From contig CAZTLI010000222.1 in the NCBI GenBank assembly GCA_964614375.1, forward strand, positions 1 through 8,686: a stretch of 8,686 bases of DNA, in the 5' to 3' direction. Positions within the stretch are counted from its first letter, which is position 1. Each line of letters starts with the position of its first letter. The DNA comes from CAZTLI01 sp964614375. Its GTDB lineage: Bacteria > Chloroflexota > Anaerolineae > Aggregatilineales > Phototrophicaceae. A program made the translations under genes and the position numbers. Positions 6,941-8,686 of this stretch are shown here, piece by piece. The notes beneath the pieces were generated by a model, which was not told the DNA's origin, made no database searches, and saw only the letters and a list, made by a program, of their open reading frames with translations.

Positions 6941-6981
6941 GTTTTCTAGTTGTTTTAAAAGGGAAGAGTCATGTCTGCTAA
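6913..6981 (+). CDS. Possible short leader ORF upstream of the S1 gene
   Basis: ATG 6913 opens a 22-codon frame (MTRLIEVDCCFLVVLKGKSH then V, C) ending at TAA 6979-6981. It covers the S1 ribosome-binding site and overlaps the S1 start by 11 nt in another frame. AGGGGG (6896-6901) precedes it, 5 nt before an alternative in-frame GTG at 6907 and 11 nt before the ATG. Such an overlap could couple or throttle S1 translation. It could equally be chance, since frames this short are common; no homology is recognised. Confidence 0.25.
   Translation: MTRLIEVDCCFLVVLKGKSHVC
6960..6966 (+). promoter_or_regulatory. Ribosome-binding site of the S1 gene
   Basis: AGGGAAG lies just upstream of ATG 6971 and supports that start. 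It lies inside the possible leader ORF. Confidence 0.65.
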
Positions 6982-7963
6982 TATGCGGCGACCCAATTCA
7001 CAGGATATGCCACCAGACCCTGATGAAGGGTATTGGTCGGCGCTGCTTAACGAGGGGGAGTTTACCGGCACAGCCATACCAGAAAATCTGGAGGTCGATG
7101 ACCAATTTGATGTTGCTGGCGAATCACCATTTAATGGTTACACCCATCCACCAATCAATGTCGAAATCGGCTCGGATTGGGCAAGAATTCAGACGATTGC
7201 CGATAATGACGAGGTGATTGACCTCAAAGTTGTCGGGTATAATCGCGGCGGGCTGCTGGTTGAATGGCGCTCTTTGCGCGGATTTGTACCTGCCAGTCAA
7301 CTCAATCAATTTCCCGCTGCGGCGAATCCCAATACACGGCGCGATTCGCTTGTCAATCGCATCGGTCAAACACTGACGTTACGGGTCATCGAATTGAATC
7401 CAGAAAAAAACAGGCTCATCTTGTCCGAGCGGGCAGCCCAGGCTGCGCCCGGCGAACGGTCACATATCCTGCACAAGTTACAGATTGGTGATACGGTCAC
7501 GGGTACGATCACCAACTTATGCGACTTCGGCGCCTTTGTTGACCTGGGCGGTTTGGAAGGGCTTATCCACATCAGTGAACTGAGCTGGGGACGAGTCGGT
7601 CATCCGTCAGACATCTTAAAACGCGGACAAGACGTGACAGCCTATGTGCTCGACGTGAATCCCGATGAAGAACGGATTGCGCTCAGCATAAAGCAACTAT
7701 ATCCTGACCCGTGGGCAACAGTGCATGAACGCTATCATCCGGGCGAAATTGTGCGGGGTGTGATTACCAATGTGGTTGATTTTGGCGCGTTTGCCTGCAT
7801 TGAAGAAGGTCTCGAAGGACTTATCCACATTTCAGAGTTAGCAGAAGGCCACTTCTTGCACCCCCGTAATGTCGTCAACGAAGGTCAAACAGTAGAAGCG
7901 CGTATCTTGAATATCGACGGAAAAGCGCGGCGTCTGGGGCTGAGTCTGCGTTTGGTTGAATGA
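6971..7963 (+). CDS. S1 RNA-binding domain protein (short ribosomal protein S1-like, three S1 domains)
   Basis: The 330-residue product begins at ATG 6971, preceded by AGGGAAG. Residues 1-78 form an acidic, low-complexity N-terminus (rich in D, E, P). Three S1 (OB-fold) domains follow. Domain 1 (about 79-153) has GGLLVEWRSLRGFVPASQL, as in the third S1 repeat of ribosomal S1. Domain 2 (about 170-241) has GTITNLCDFGAFVDLGGLEG and GLIHISELSW. Domain 3 (about 255-327) has GVITNVVDFGAFACIEEG and GLIHISELAEG. The repeats bind single-stranded RNA; full ribosomal S1 of E. coli has six repeats, while shorter S1 proteins with three or four repeats occur in several phyla. It could be the ribosomal S1 of this organism or an auxiliary RNA-binding protein. 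Its consensus promoter and own terminator mark it as a highly expressed single-gene unit, which fits ribosomal S1. Confidence 0.88.
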   Translation: MSANMRRPNSQDMPPDPDEGYWSALLNEGEFTGTAIPENLEVDDQFDVAGESPFNGYTHPPINVEIGSDWARIQTIADNDEVIDLKVVGYNRGGLLVEWRSLRGFVPASQLNQFPAAANPNTRRDSLVNRIGQTLTLRVIELNPEKNRLILSERAAQAAPGERSHILHKLQIGDTVTGTITNLCDFGAFVDLGGLEGLIHISELSWGRVGHPSDILKRGQDVTAYVLDVNPDEERIALSIKQLYPDPWATVHERYHPGEIVRGVITNVVDFGAFACIEEGLEGLIHISELAEGHFLHPRNVVNEGQTVEARILNIDGKARRLGLSLRLVE

Positions 7964-7985
7964 TCCACCGTTCGCGCACCTGATT

Positions 7986-8016
7986 AGGCCAGCCCAACAG
8001 CATCGGCTGGCCTTTT
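7986..8016 (+). terminator. Intrinsic terminator after the S1 gene
   Basis: AGGCCAGCC (7986-7994) pairs perfectly with GGCTGGCCT (8005-8013), a 9-bp GC-rich stem with a 10-nt loop, followed by a short T-run (8013-8016). It lies 22 nt after the S1 stop and separates that unit from ftsK. Confidence 0.88.
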
Positions 8017-8039
8017 GCATTCTACGAAGGGTCAATGTC

Positions 8040-8089
8040 ATAATAGGTGTAGAACAAAAAGCGCCAAAACGCCTATAATAGGTTTAGAA
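8040..8089 (+). repeat. Tandem direct repeat over the ftsK promoter
   Basis: ATAATAGGTGTAGAA (8040-8054) recurs as ATAATAGGTTTAGAA (8075-8089), 14 of 15 identical and exactly 35 bp apart. A third partial copy, TAGAACA, occurs at 8100-8106 and matches 8050-8056. The second copy overlaps the -10 box and the first abuts the -35 region, as expected of a repressor or regulator site, though no regulator is known. Confidence 0.5.
8051..8079 (+). promoter_or_regulatory. Probable promoter of ftsK
   Basis: TATAAT (8074-8079) is an exact -10; 17 bp upstream is AGAACA (8051-8056), only a 3/6 -35. The start would fall near 8086, giving a leader of about 33 nt before GTG 8119. With so weak a -35, an activator or extra contacts may be needed. 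Confidence 0.55.
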
Positions 8090-8118
8090 ATTGTTAGACT
8101 AGAACAGGTCATCTTTCC

Positions 8119-8686
8119 GTGAAGCGTACAAGTTCTACAGCGCAAACCACAGAGAGCACACAGCCATCTGCCCAGCAGCAGAGTCTTACGGGTTTTGAGC
8201 AGTCGGGGGCCAAAAGCGGGGAAGACGAGCAACACTACCCTATCTCGCCGGACTTTTGGGATACCTTGCTGGATAGTATTCCACCCTGGGGCGATGAAAT
8301 CGCGGCGATTGTGCTCATTGTCTTCGGCGTCGTTTCGATGTTGGCGCTGGTTAATGCCTCGACCGATGCCAGTCTCTCGGCAGCGTGGTCGAATGCGCTC
8401 ACATCCCTATTCGGCTATGGGAGTGTGCTGGTTGCCGGGGGTATCCTCGCGTTAGGTATCATTATTTTGCTGCCCAAAATGGGCGTTGTGATTAAATTCC
8501 CAACTGTACGTATCCTGGCTATCGAAACGGCCTTTTTATCGGTGTTTGCGCTGCTTCATCTCGCAGCAAACGACCCGGAAATGCTGGCAGTCGCGCGGGC
8601 GGGGCAAGGCGGCGGTTATATTGGCTGGGGGCTTACATTTATCCCGCGTCATATCGTTGGCTCTGCTGTATCAATCATCCTATTTG
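8119..8686 (+). CDS. ftsK: FtsK/SpoIIIE-type DNA translocase, N-terminal part (3' truncated)
   Basis: The frame from GTG 8119 is open to the window end, giving 189 residues. An in-frame TAG at 8095-8097 and the absence of other start codons in between leave GTG 8119 as the only reasonable start; the ribosome-binding site is weak (AGG at 8106-8108, 10 nt upstream). Residues 1-54 are polar, Gln/Ser/Thr-rich. Hydrophobic segments follow at about 60-79 (IAAIVLIVFGVVSMLALV), 99-119, 130-149 and from 175. Between the third and fourth lies the Gly-rich loop AGQGGGYIGWGL (161-172), as in FtsK N-terminal 4-TM domains. The family pumps DNA through the division septum using a C-terminal RecA-like motor, which would lie downstream and is not seen here. 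Assignment rests on this N-terminus alone. Confidence 0.8.
   Translation, partial: MKRTSSTAQTTESTQPSAQQQSLTGFEQSGAKSGEDEQHYPISPDFWDTLLDSIPPWGDEIAAIVLIVFGVVSMLALVNASTDASLSAAWSNALTSLFGYGSVLVAGGILALGIIILLPKMGVVIKFPTVRILAIETAFLSVFALLHLAANDPEMLAVARAGQGGGYIGWGLTFIPRHIVGSAVSIILF

Larger units (their letters stand above)
6681..6970 (+). other. 290-bp intergenic regulatory region upstream of the S1 gene
   Basis: The first 170 bases are AT-rich from about 6765 on and contain no gene or clear terminator for the upstream sensor gene. A short 5-bp inverted repeat TCTTA-GGAATT-TAAGA lies at 6817-6832, and a weak second -10-like box CATAAT lies at 6834-6839. The rest holds the consensus promoter (6858-6886), the 10-bp inverted repeat pair and a leader of about 78 nt listed separately. 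Confidence 0.6.

Noticed and set aside
8195..8455. 86-codon open frame within the ftsK start region
   Set aside because: It is in another frame; the frame from GTG 8119 encodes the FtsK-like membrane domain without interruption to the window end.

Overview
This window most likely comes from a chromosome of the phylum Chloroflexota (Chloroflexi), Anaerolineae-like. That is an inference from gene character: a GldG/DUF4340 transporter-accessory pair, a RpoD with a long acidic linker, a multi-TM–GAF–helix-turn-helix sensor of a type I associate with Chloroflexi, a three-domain S1 protein and an FtsK-type translocase. No rRNA, tRNA, CRISPR array, insertion sequence or phage gene was seen. All convincing genes are on the + strand and composition looks even, so this reads as core chromosome and not a mobile island.

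Layout: (1) 1-1637, the 3' end of a GldG-like ABC-transporter accessory gene that overlaps a DUF4340 gene by ATGA; both are membrane-anchored with large extracytoplasmic parts and probably serve one export/gliding-type ABC system whose ATPase and permease would lie upstream. (2) 1638-2004, a long non-coding leader with a good sigma70-type promoter and a hairpin in front of the sigma factor. (3) 2005-4655, a tight cluster: primary sigma factor rpoD, a LiaF-like envelope protein (TTG start chosen by its ribosome-binding site) and a GNAT acetyltransferase, with 4-nt gaps. (4) 4740-6680, a 646-residue protein with about nine membrane segments, a GAF domain and a C-terminal sigma-region-4-like helix-turn-helix, but no kinase domain. 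(5) 6681-6970, an intergenic region with an exact-consensus promoter (TTGACA, 17 bp, TATAAT), a perfect 10-bp inverted repeat flanking the -10/start region, and a possible short leader ORF. (6) 6971-7963, an S1-domain RNA-binding protein, closed by a strong intrinsic terminator. (7) 8040-8686, a promoter region with a 15-bp near-perfect direct repeat, then the 5' part of ftsK, which runs off the window.

Taken together the window holds information-processing and envelope functions: transcription initiation (RpoD), translation or RNA binding (S1), chromosome segregation (FtsK), envelope sensing (LiaF-like, multi-TM GAF sensor) and an envelope ABC system. The most unusual items are the kinase-less multi-TM–GAF–HTH protein, which may be a membrane-bound one-component regulator, and the ordered repeats over the S1 and ftsK promoters. 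No clearly new multi-gene system is evident.
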